17,122 nt of DNA from Robinsoniella peoriensis (lineage in GTDB: Bacteria; Bacillota; Clostridia; Lachnospirales; Lachnospiraceae), in the NCBI RefSeq assembly GCF_042680125.1, contig NZ_JBHTNY010000078.1; one strand, 5' to 3'. Numbering within the stretch: position 1 is the first letter of the stretch; each line of letters starts with the position of its first letter. This document shows positions 7,264 through 15,100 of this stretch, one piece after another. The notes under the pieces were generated by a model, which was not told the origin of the DNA, made no database searches, and saw only the letters and a list, made by a program, of their open reading frames with translations. The translations under genes were made by a program, and so were the position numbers.

Positions 7264-7288
7264 AACCAGCTTATCCTATAAGCTGGTT
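7264..7288. repeat. perfect 11-bp inverted repeat overlapping a stop codon
   Basis: AACCAGCTTAT (7264-7274), CCT, ATAAGCTGGTT (7278-7288). The right arm contains most of the stop codon of the four-TM protein gene. There is no U-tract on the minus strand. It could be a 3' stabilising hairpin or the edge of a lost element. Confidence 0.5.
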
Positions 7289-7661
7289 ACGCTTCTCTTA
7301 ATCCTTTCACGAAAGGTATCAGGCAAAGGATTAAAATAATTCCTAAGATACCAATCGCAATACCGGCCACCATATGGCTCCACACCATGGTAAGACACAT
7401 TCCTACACCTAGAAGCAACGCTCCCATAATACCAATCAGCGCTGCCCCAATTGTTTTACCGGACAGCCTGATGGGCGCCTTGTTTTCCATCCTTCTCCAG
7501 ACAAAAACCATGATAAAAAGCACTACTATACCAATTGTTCCCATAATAATTCCTGGTCTGAAGGCATTCCACTCCTGAATCAACGCCATGCACATACCCA
7601 AAGCAAATAAAATTCCACCAATTGTTCCTAAGATCATAGATACAAATGTACTTTTTTTCAT
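7287..7661 (-). CDS. four-TM membrane protein with internal duplication
   Basis: 124-aa hydrophobic protein, no family recognised. Predicted membrane helices lie at about residues 8-27, 36-55, 70-90 and 97-117, with a short basic loop (WRRMENK, 56-61) in the middle. The halves resemble each other: LGMCMALIQEW after helix 1 matches VGMCLTMVWSH after helix 3, and both continue into a GTIGIV/GILGII helix. It probably arose by duplication of a two-helix unit. The start ATG overlaps the stop of the upstream repeat-protein gene (ATGA), so the two are co-translated. A role in the membrane together with that protein is inferred from coupling only. Confidence 0.72.
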   Translation of the reverse strand: MKKSTFVSMILGTIGGILFALGMCMALIQEWNAFRPGIIMGTIGIVVLFIMVFVWRRMENKAPIRLSGKTIGAALIGIMGALLLGVGMCLTMVWSHMVAGIAIGILGIILILCLIPFVKGLREA

Positions 7662-7951
7662 TGTCGGATACCTGCCTTTCTGGATGCTTTTCTGTTATTC
7701 TGTTCTTCTGTTAACCTTGCTCGTGCTTCTTCAACCGATTCGCCTTCTTTCGTAAGATAATTATCCACGAACTTATCGGCAATTTTGTTGAAGCCACCTA
7801 CTGCAGCCGTTTCAATTTTCTTGTAACCACCGACTGCACCTGTCTCAATTTTCTTGTAACCATCAACTACTCCCGTCTCAATCTTCTTGTAACCGCCAAT
7901 TACTTCTTCAGCAATTTTTTGATTCGTTTTTACTAATTTTGATTTCGCCAT
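7658..7951 (-). CDS. small protein with four 11-residue amphipathic repeats
   Basis: 97-aa protein, no family recognised. Residues 20-63 are four consecutive 11-mers: GYKKIETGVVD, GYKKIETGAVG, GYKKIETAAVG and GFNKIADKFVD. They are preceded by a basic helix (KSKLVKTNQKIAEEV) and followed by a charged tail (EEARARLTEEQNNRKASRKA). There is no signal peptide. Eleven-residue periodicity with Lys-Lys-Ile-Glu and hydrophobic turns is typical of long amphipathic helices that lie on membranes, as in synuclein or apolipoprotein repeats. Start taken as ATG 7951: GGAG lies 9 bases upstream, while the longer GTG option would fall inside that site. It is the first gene of an operon with the four-TM protein. 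Confidence 0.72.
   Translation of the reverse strand: MAKSKLVKTNQKIAEEVIGGYKKIETGVVDGYKKIETGAVGGYKKIETAAVGGFNKIADKFVDNYLTKEGESVEEARARLTEEQNNRKASRKAGIRQ
7763..7894 (-). repeat. four tandem 33-bp coding repeats
   Basis: Four in-frame 33-base units encode the 11-mers of the small repeat protein. The three upstream units are nearly identical in DNA and the last is divergent. There are no spacers, so this is a coding repeat prone to copy-number change, not a CRISPR array. Confidence 0.75.
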
Positions 7952-8058
7952 TTTCTTATTCTCCACTTCTTGTTGTATTGTCTGTGTTTCAATTGATGAT
8001 AAGAGAATAGCTTTTTATTATTTGTAATATGTTTGACTTTTGTTGCTGAAATATTAAT

Positions 8059-9222
8059 TTATGATTTTGTTGTTTCAAAACCAGCCGCATACTTCTCTAA
8101 AACCAGATTGGCACCGGCTATCATAGCCGATTCTTTAGGTAAACCGGATGGACAGATCCTTATGGATCTCCCCCTGTGACCAAGCATTTGATCCTTCATC
8201 AATTGCTCCATACAGGGATATATGAAAGCTCCTTTGTATAATAATTCTCCTGAAACAAATATCACCCCCACATCCAGGAGATTCATCATAGTAGTTAACG
8301 ATGCTGCCAGTAAACGGCACTCCCGCTCCACCAGCCATACAGCGGCGGCGTCTCCTGCTTCATAAGCATCCATTATTTTTTCCCAGCTGGTTAAGGATTT
8401 ATCTTTTTCCATGGCAGACCGCAAAATATTTGGTATTGCGGCATAAAGTTCCAGACAGCCATGATTCCCGCAGCTGCAGCGTTCCCCATCCAAATTAACC
8501 GTAGTATGTCCGATCTCACCGCAGTATCCATGAATACCCTTGTATGGTTTGCCATTTAAGATCAAGCCCCCGCCAACTCCGGTATCCACAACTAATTCCA
8601 GAAAACTTTCTTCCCGGACACCTGCTCCATAATATCGTTCTGCCATAGCCAATGCCTGGGCATTATTTTCCATATAAACAGGACACTCAAACTTTTCCTT
8701 AAAATAACTGACAACTTCTATCTGATGCCAATTCTCAAAATTCGAAGGTTTTAGAATTGTTCCCTTTATGCTGTCTAAAGGACCCGGTGCTGTAATCCCA
8801 ATACCAAGCAGTCTGTCCGCACCTCTGTCCTTTTTTAAAAAATCCACCGCTTTCTGATAAAGACAGTTGAGCATCTGTTTTGCCAATATTTCTTTTTTCT
8901 GGGGAAACTTTTCTACCATCAGTATTTCTCCTGAAAAGTCACAAAGTCCTACGCTGCAGATATCCCTTGCAATATTAATGGACAAAATTCTGTATTTCTG
9001 CGGATTTAACTTTATGGTCATAGACGTTCTGCCTACTTTTCCGGTAACCAGCTGGTCCTCAGTTACAATTTCTTCACCCAGCAATGTATCAATTAAAACT
9101 GAAATAGCAGCTCTGGTCAGTCCTGTCTGCCTGGCTAACTCCGCCCTTGACATAGGCTGCTGCCGTAGAAAATTTATAATACTCCTTTGGTTGCGCAGCT
9201 TCATATTATTGGCATTCCCCAT
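8059..9222 (-). CDS. ROK-family transcriptional repressor (XylR/NagC type)
   Basis: 387-aa sugar-responsive repressor. Residues 10-55 form a winged helix-turn-helix (RSIINFLRQQPMSRAELARQ, TGLTRAAISVLIDTLL). The ROK sugar-binding domain follows, with GITAPGPLD (142-150), DTGVGGGL (213-220), GEIGHT (235-240) and the zinc motif CSCGNHGC (249-256, with H239). The position of the kinase catalytic Asp is Asn (ENNAQA, 185-190), fitting a regulator rather than a sugar kinase. The start is ATG 9222 behind AAGGGG. A palindromic operator overlaps its own -35 box, so autorepression relieved by a sugar is likely. The inducer cannot be read from sequence, and the divergent target gene is missing because a mobile element begins ~200 bases away. 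Confidence 0.93.
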   Translation of the reverse strand: MGNANNMKLRNQRSIINFLRQQPMSRAELARQTGLTRAAISVLIDTLLGEEIVTEDQLVTGKVGRTSMTIKLNPQKYRILSINIARDICSVGLCDFSGEILMVEKFPQKKEILAKQMLNCLYQKAVDFLKKDRGADRLLGIGITAPGPLDSIKGTILKPSNFENWHQIEVVSYFKEKFECPVYMENNAQALAMAERYYGAGVREESFLELVVDTGVGGGLILNGKPYKGIHGYCGEIGHTTVNLDGERCSCGNHGCLELYAAIPNILRSAMEKDKSLTSWEKIMDAYEAGDAAAVWLVERECRLLAASLTTMMNLLDVGVIFVSGELLYKGAFIYPCMEQLMKDQMLGHRGRSIRICPSGLPKESAMIAGANLVLEKYAAGFETTKS

Positions 9223-9275
9223 GGTATTCCCCTTTTCTTATTTGGCTTTCGATTAGATTAAACAATTTTTCAATA

Positions 9276-9304
9276 ATCATAATCTATTTTCAATAGTTTG
9301 TCAA
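9276..9304 (-). promoter_or_regulatory. sigma-A promoter of the ROK repressor gene
   Basis: Minus strand TTGACA (9304-9299), 17-base spacer, TATGAT (9281-9276). The -35 box lies inside the left arm of the 25-bp palindrome at 9295-9319, so repressor binding would block it. Confidence 0.72.
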
Positions 9305-9319
9305 ATCATTTGACAAACT
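9295..9319. promoter_or_regulatory. 25-bp palindromic operator for the ROK repressor
   Basis: AGTTTGTCAAA (9295-9305), TCA, TTTGACAAACT (9309-9319): two perfect 11-base arms. The outer half-site AGTTTGT/ACAAACT matches that of XylR-type operators, though the spacing between half-sites (11) is longer than the 7 of the classical Bacillus site. It contains both -35 boxes of the divergent promoters. Confidence 0.75.
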
Positions 9320-9338
9320 CCAATTCACATGCTATATT
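9310..9338 (+). promoter_or_regulatory. divergent plus-strand promoter sharing the ROK operator
   Basis: TTGACA (9310-9315), 17-base spacer, TATATT (9333-9338). It points right, into the mobile element, where the only nearby gene (integrase) is on the opposite strand. It probably drove the sugar operon controlled by the ROK protein before the insertion. Confidence 0.6.
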
Positions 9339-9428
9339 TCATATATCAATATGATTGGTTGTATTTATATTTGAATTTCGCTTATATAACAAAGGTTTTA
9401 ACCAAGTACAAAAAATTATTTTGTTCAT

Positions 9429-9450
9429 TTTACGACACTTTTACGACACT
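9429..9450. repeat. 11-bp exact tandem duplication at the integrase 3' end
   Basis: TTTACGACACT occurs twice back to back (9429-9439, 9440-9450), the second copy containing the integrase stop codon. One helical turn of spacing would suit a recombinase arm site or attachment-region repeat; this is inferred from position. Confidence 0.55.
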
Positions 9451-10625
9451 CTTATTTTCTCAATCGCATCTTTTATTATTGCTTTCGATGCGTGTGTATA
9501 AATATCCATTGTCATAGCTATATTTGAATGTCCCAATATCTCTTGAACTATTTTAGGTTCTATCCCTTCCTCAAAGCAACGCGTAGCGAAAGTATGCCGT
9601 AATGTGTGCATAGAGAAATACTCCATAAATCTCTCTGTTTTTTTTTCTTTTGATAATATTTTTTCTGTGTTATTTATCCTGTCTACAATTCTCTTAATTC
9701 CGATATTCGAATCAGTATAGTTGATGGGAGTCCCATTCTTGCTCGTAAATATTAAGTTATCAAAGCACTCTAAATTTAGTGGTTTCCACCTTTCAGGATG
9801 ATTAGTTTTAAAATTATTCTGATTTATTTTTTGAGTAGCTAATAATGTTTTCAATTCACTCTTCAAAGGTATTACTCTTTTACTAGAAACGGTTTTAGGA
9901 GCTTGAAATGCATGCTTTTTATTAAGTACTACTAAGGTTTTATTAATTGATATTGTTCCCTGTTTAAAATTTACATCATCCCATGTAAGTGCGAGAATTT
10001 CGTTTACTCTCATTCCGGTGGATAATGCTGTGAAAAATATGGGATAATATGAAGAATGTAACTTAGACTCTTGCAAGAATCTACTTTGTTCTTCTTGGGT
10101 TAAAGCTTGTTTAACTTTTTGAGGCTTTTTAGGTATTTGTAAATGTTGGCATGGATTTTTAACTAACAAATCATTCTGAACAGCAACTTCATATATATTA
10201 GATAATATTGCTCGTATATATTTAATTGTACCAGTTGCCAAACCTTTTTTATCCAGATGATTTATAAAGTTTTGAACCATAGTAGGTTTTATATCCTGCA
10301 ACAAAATTTCTCCCAAATAGTCTTTAATATGAACATTATAGTTTTCATCATATTTTTGAAGCGTACTTCCTTTTATATGCCCAACCTTATAAGTTTCTCT
10401 CCATATCTTATGCCAATCATCAAGTGTTAATTTTTCACGGTTGCTGCTACATATTCCATGCTCGGATTCATATTTAGCATCATTAACCGTCTTCCTCAGA
10501 TCACTTAACTTCTTATCATAAAAAGTTCTCCTTTTCCCATTCAGTGTGACTTTACACTCATACCTCCCATCCTGCCTCTGTGTAAATCCAACACCCAATT
10601 CTTTCCCCTTTAAATTTTTACCCAT
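9441..10625 (-). CDS. int: tyrosine-type site-specific integrase
   Basis: 394-aa integrase that would insert and excise the element. Residues 1-55 form an AP2-like arm-binding domain (RQDGRYECKVTLNGKRRTFY), about 63-165 the SAM-like core-binding domain, and about 175-394 the catalytic domain. The catalytic set is complete: R206 (TGMRVNEIL), K245 (PKT), H340 and R343 (HTLRHTFATR), H366 (LGHSN) and the nucleophile Y376 (DIYTH). Start ATG 10625 with AAAGGA upstream. It is the last gene of the leftward array but appears to have its own promoter at 10674-10682, flanked by inverted repeats. Its position next to the composition change marks the element boundary. Confidence 0.96.
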   Translation of the reverse strand: MGKNLKGKELGVGFTQRQDGRYECKVTLNGKRRTFYDKKLSDLRKTVNDAKYESEHGICSSNREKLTLDDWHKIWRETYKVGHIKGSTLQKYDENYNVHIKDYLGEILLQDIKPTMVQNFINHLDKKGLATGTIKYIRAILSNIYEVAVQNDLLVKNPCQHLQIPKKPQKVKQALTQEEQSRFLQESKLHSSYYPIFFTALSTGMRVNEILALTWDDVNFKQGTISINKTLVVLNKKHAFQAPKTVSSKRVIPLKSELKTLLATQKINQNNFKTNHPERWKPLNLECFDNLIFTSKNGTPINYTDSNIGIKRIVDRINNTEKILSKEKKTERFMEYFSMHTLRHTFATRCFEEGIEPKIVQEILGHSNIAMTMDIYTHASKAIIKDAIEKIRVS

Positions 10626-10649
10626 ATCCGATCATTCCTTTCTGTCTAA

Positions 10650-10699
10650 AAAAAGGAATCTTAATGTAGGTCTATTATACCACATCAGAATTCCTTTTT
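10650..10699 (-). promoter_or_regulatory. integrase promoter with extended -10 inside a 10-bp inverted repeat
   Basis: On the minus strand TGGTATAAT (10682-10674) is a perfect extended -10 element, about 50 bases before the integrase start. It sits in the middle of a 30-base spacer between AAAAAGGAAT (10650-10659) and ATTCCTTTTT (10690-10699), a layout that fits an operator pair. The same repeats could also form a weak terminator for the upstream gene. Confidence 0.5.
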
Positions 10700-10726
10700 A
10701 AATAGATTAATAACTCTCTTTCCCTT

Positions 10727-11155
10727 CTATAGAAGCAGATAGTCCCGGATATACTTACACACATCTTCCAACGTATCATCCACCCTCAAACAGCGATCCA
10801 GAATCATTGGATGCACATTCGCCACATTCCCAAATGCAACAACCGGTATCCCCTTCTCATACGCGGTAACGACTTCCGTAATCGTCCCGACACTAATGTT
10901 CACATGTCTTAAATTCAAAATTATAAAGTCCGACTTTCTAACATGATACATTTCACACTCATCTATTTCTCTATCAGTTTTATGTAGTGCTTCTTCATAG
11001 TTGTATAGATATGCCGGGTTAACCACCGACAAATTAACCTCTCGTTCTTCTGCGTACTTATTTAATATGGACGAAGCCTTAATCCTCCAAGCTAAATATT
11101 CCTCTCTGCTTAAATTTTTCATTGCTCCCGCTAAATATGTTTTTAAATTTAACAA
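10727..11155 (-). CDS. nucleoside 2-deoxyribosyltransferase-like protein
   Basis: 142 aa. Such enzymes exchange or hydrolyse the base of deoxynucleosides or deoxynucleotides. The N-terminal motif TYLAGAM (5-11) matches the YLAGPM phosphate/substrate loop. SDFIILNL (75-82) supplies the usual Asp, and SVGTITE ends in the expected catalytic Glu (E94), followed by VVTAYEKGIPVVAFG. Length and motif order fit the small phage versions of the family. The start is TTG 11155 with GGAGG 7 bases upstream; the ATG at 11159 is out of frame. It overlaps the preceding 61-aa gene by a few bases and continues the nucleotide-metabolism array. Whether it is a transferase, a hydrolase or part of a base-modification route cannot be decided here. 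Confidence 0.75.
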   Translation of the reverse strand: MLNLKTYLAGAMKNLSREEYLAWRIKASSILNKYAEEREVNLSVVNPAYLYNYEEALHKTDREIDECEMYHVRKSDFIILNLRHVNISVGTITEVVTAYEKGIPVVAFGNVANVHPMILDRCLRVDDTLEDVCKYIRDYLLL

Positions 11156-11334
11156 ACATTATCCTCCATTTTGACATCTTTTTTTACTGCATTAAATCCC
11201 AGTGGCTTGCCATTTTTATATTTAATATCCGTAATATAAAACTCTTCCCCCTCTATATAAACTTTTGCATCTGTTTTTTGTGTGATAGAGAGCGGCTGTT
11301 TTCCTAACTTCTGCCATATTTTTATCAACTTCAT
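11149..11334 (-). CDS. 61-aa hypothetical phage protein
   Basis: Small basic protein beginning MKLIKIWQKLGKQPLSITQK, with a beta-rich core (AKVYIEGEEFYITDIKYKNG, KPLGFNAV) and an acidic end. No family recognised. Start ATG 11334 is preceded by GGAGGG and overlaps the end of the dUTPase frame, and its stop overlaps the start of the deoxyribosyltransferase-like gene, so it is translated as part of that chain. No catalytic or metal motif is visible. Confidence 0.62.
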   Translation of the reverse strand: MKLIKIWQKLGKQPLSITQKTDAKVYIEGEEFYITDIKYKNGKPLGFNAVKKDVKMEDNVC

Positions 11335-12105
11335 TTATTTCCCTCCAATATTCCGCCAACACCTCTGGCTCTAACGATCTGTTTTGCCACCGACACAGGA
11401 AGGTAACGTTCACACCTTTTATCATCGCATTTCAAAATACCCTTATATTTGCCATATTCCTCTATCTGCTTTAGGATCATTTCAACATCGAACTCAGTAG
11501 ATTCCGAGTCTTTTCCACTCTTTTGATATTTTCTTGCAACTCTTCGACAGTCCTGTATAAATTCTTCACTTACCACCTGTTCTTCATGTCGTTTTAAGTC
11601 TGTACTCCCCAATCCACCATTCCTAATTGCAGTTATATCGTCATCAACAGTTATTCCATATTCCACAAAAATTCCCTGCATAAAAGATTCTCCAGCTTTA
11701 AGTTGTAAAAGTTTTCCCTCATTACTTTCATTCGAGATCTTTGCAAAGATATGACCTTCGTTGTCAGAATAAAAGTAATCCCGATCTATTATCCCAACAG
11801 AGTTGTTTAACTTTAGCCGGTATTTAAATCCCAAACTGCTTCTGGGATAACATTTTAACACCCAATTCCCCTCCATCTCCACACGAATTCCCGTAGGTAT
11901 TTTAACTGTACGTCCTGGTGCCAGTGTAATATCCTTTGGTAGATAGAAATCATATCCCGCAGAGCCAGTTGTGGCTCTTTTGGGAAGTTTGATCTCTTCA
12001 TATAATTGTTTGATTTTAGAATTGGCAGTTGCGGGGGTATTCTTCTTTATAATCTTTTAGAAACTGCTCATAACTTACTTTATAAAATTTTGCTATTCTC
12101 TGCAT
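11331..12105 (-). pseudogene. dut: trimeric dUTPase with frameshift and C-terminal extension
   Basis: dUTPase hydrolyses dUTP to dUMP, keeping uracil out of DNA. ATG 12105 follows AGGAG and opens MQRIAKFYKVSYEQFLKDYK, but the frame stops after 29 codons. The protein continues in another frame from the C5 run at 12033-12037: RATTGSAGYDF (motif 1), PRSSLGFKYRL (motif 2), NSVGIIDRDYFYSDNEG (motif 3), GESFMQGIF (motif 4) and RNGGLGSTD (motif 5). Removing one C gives a continuous 257-aa protein with YPATANSK at the repair point. After motif 5 there are about 88 additional residues (KRHEEQVVSEEF to ARGVGGILEGNK) not found in ordinary dUTPases. Shift cause: mutation, sequencing error or programmed slippage. 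The frame from 11882 alone lacks motif 1. Confidence 0.82.
12033..12037 (-). other. C5 homopolymer where the dUTPase reading frame shifts
   Basis: On the minus strand TACCCCCGCAACT carries five C; four would keep the upstream MQRIAKF frame in phase with the downstream dUTPase domain. Both flanks are coding in style, so the shift lies within a few codons of this run. Confidence 0.65.
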
Positions 12106-12124
12106 TTAGATCTCCTTTGTTAGC

Positions 12125-15100
12125 TTAATCACATTTACTCCACCCACAGCTTTTACATATATTACATCCACCTTCAAAGGCGAGTGGTTCACCGCATTGC
12201 GGGCATGGATTCACAAGGATTTTCTTCTTATTTTGTTTATTAGTTTTTGAATTAATATCCTCGTAGTCCTCATTAATCTCATTAATAAATTCCTCATACA
12301 TTTCTATCAATCCATTCCCAATTGCTACCGGGCAACAAGACCCCTTAGACGCATCCTTTTTTATTGCTGATCTAACCGCGTATGAAGGACATGAACCACA
12401 GCTTTTTAATTGGTCTACAATAGAATAAATATCTACTCCAGCCCTAGCAGATAAAGATATCATTCTTGAAAGACCGATCATAAAATTGTTACATCCGCCT
12501 TGTGAACCTTTGCTGAAGTATGTTTCCAATAAATCTCCTGTATCCGGATCAAAGAATGCTTCACAATGTAAAGTTCCGCATCCCGTAGTGAGTGTACGTT
12601 TTTTCCCTATGCAATTGTCATCTGCTTTTATAATCATTCCTCGGGGCAGTACTTGTTCTCCCCATTTTTCTGCTGTTTCTGCTTTACTTGACGTTGTAAG
12701 TATCCCGGCACGTTTACATCCATCCCGGAAGATCGTGATTCCTTTAAGACCTTTTTCCCAGGCATATAAATAAAGTCCTCCAATTTCATTCTGAGAAATA
12801 CTTTCTGGCAAATTAACAGTGGAGGAAATAGCTGTGTCCACATGTAACTGAATAACTGCTTGCATATCAATCCGATCTTTCCACTTGATATCCGCAGAAC
12901 TAACAAACGTTTCCGGGAATTTATTTGAACCAAATTTCTCCATATACTGTTTTGCTACATTTATATACACATCATAATATGTATCAGTACCATTTAAAGT
13001 TTCTGTTTTACGTTTATATGATATTTGGAACGCGGGCTCACAACCAGTGCTAATATTCAACATGGAGCCTATGCTGCCTGTGGGAGCCAAGCTTATTAAA
13101 CTACAATTTCTCAAACCATACTTCTCTATACCTAATATTTTCAAGTCATCGTTCGTAAAATGTTTTCTTATGATTGATGACCTCAGAACATCTTGGGTAT
13201 ATTTGGGAAACACTCCTTTTTCTTTTGCTAATTTATTACTAGCAATTACGGCTCTTCTAAACATATAACCCATTAAATTGTCAACAAACGTCTTGCTAGA
13301 GTCACTTCCATATTTTAAGTTAAGTTTACACAGCATATCCCACATGCCCATTACACCCAAACCAATATTGCGAAAATCTAAAGACATTTTTTTCTGTTGT
13401 GCCAAAGCATGATTATCTTTGTTTTCGTCAATAATTTCATCAAGCGCTCTAATCCCCTCATCAATAGCTACCCCAAACTCTTCAAAATCAAACATAGCAC
13501 TCTCTGTAAATGGATTAATAATAAATTCAGATAGATTAATACTCCCAAGATCACATGCTGCATTTTTAGGTAAAGGCTGCTCTCCACATTGGGCAGTTAG
13601 CACACCATTAAATATGCCTGAATGATTACTGAGTTCAGTGAAACAATACACGTCCTCACGATAATCTAAGACTTTCACACTTTCAACTGTAATGAATCTT
13701 TTGGAGGTACGATTAGGAATTATAGCGTTGTTTATTCTATACGGATTAAACCCGAGCCTGTTGAGCTTTAATATATCACTTGCGCTTATAGTCAATCTAT
13801 ATAATGCTTTGGTGTTATAAAATTTGTTTCCCATCCCTTCTGGAAAATATTTAGTTTCTTCAACCCTACATTTATTATAAACAGTTGACACGCCAAGCGT
13901 TTCTAACATATAAAATATATTCTTTATAAAATTAGAATCAATTGAAGTAATGCAAATAGAACCGTCTAAATTATTTGAGCCATCAGAATCAACTATTCCT
14001 TCTAGCCACCTAAGTTTTGAATTTACAGTATAGCCATTAATTGGAACAAAGGATTTATCATGCTCCACATCCACAGAATATGTATCTCGTCGTTCTGAAA
14101 TTTCTCTTGCATTAATTGTTGCACAATGTTTCGATAAAGGTTTTTTATGTTTACCATAGAATGAAATATATTTACAATTTCTATCCGCACATTCAAACCC
14201 ATCTCCACTAAAAAATCCTTGGGTATATGCATTTTTCAATTCTTTACTTCCATCAATTATAGGAAATAAACATTTTATTAATTTATCTCCTGTTTTTAAT
14301 TCACTTGCTGCGACTCTGCTTCCGTCACTTAAAATAAATTTATGATATGGAGTACATTTTAAAGAACAGCCATTGGAAAGTTTCACCTCAACCAGTTCTT
14401 GGTCTTTCGCAGTTTTTTCAGGATGCACTCTGGAAAATTTATATCCGTTCCAAAGATTTACTTCTTCTCCAACTAAGTCCTCTATCGGAAAGTGCCCTTT
14501 GTCAGTAAGTACTAAAGTGTCTTTTGTAACGCAAGGATTGCATGTCTCAATATTGTACGCATTACAAAACTCCATTAAATTGTAATTCCTAAATTGGTTT
14601 GTAAAAATACATCCAGGTTCTGCCCAATCATAAGCCTTCTCCATCATTAATCTATATAGTTCAATCGGAGTAACCTCATACTCAATTTTGTTTCCATTGA
14701 AATTTTTTACTATCCGCTTCGTTTGAACTTTTCCATAATCATAATATTCTTTTACACAAGACATAAATTCATCATCAACTTCCAAAGAAAGATTTGCTTT
14801 CTCAATCTTTCCTTCTTCCGATTTGATTTTAATAAATTCAGGAGCCTCTTTATGCCACGCATCTAGGGATATTAGAAGTGCACCTTTTCTACTTCCTCCT
14901 TGAGAAATACTTTCAGTTGTTCTATTATATAGCTCCATGAAAGGTACTATTCCGTCTGACTCAAACTGACCATTGTTGATACCACAACCTTTAGGACGAA
15001 GTTTACTCAGTGAAAGACCTTGCCCACCTTGTGTTTTAAATGTAAGGGCTATATCCGTATTAGCTTGCATGATATCATCTAAATTATCTTCGATGAATCC

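Noticed and set aside
7763..7894. Regular 33-bp repeats resembling a CRISPR-like array
   Set aside because: Units are contiguous, without spacers, in frame, and encode 11-residue protein repeats.
9223..9440. tRNA gene as integration target
   Set aside because: No cloverleaf or TTCRANYC-type T-arm is present; the region is promoters and an operator.
11222..11425. 67-codon minus-strand frame (MIKGVNVTFLC...)
   Set aside because: It overlaps the ends of two better frames (the dUTPase extension and the 61-aa gene), which have ribosome binding sites and gene-to-gene coupling; it has neither.
14023..14232. 69-codon frame inside the intein region
   Set aside because: Out-of-frame shadow of the intein; the nrdJ frame carries all intein blocks.
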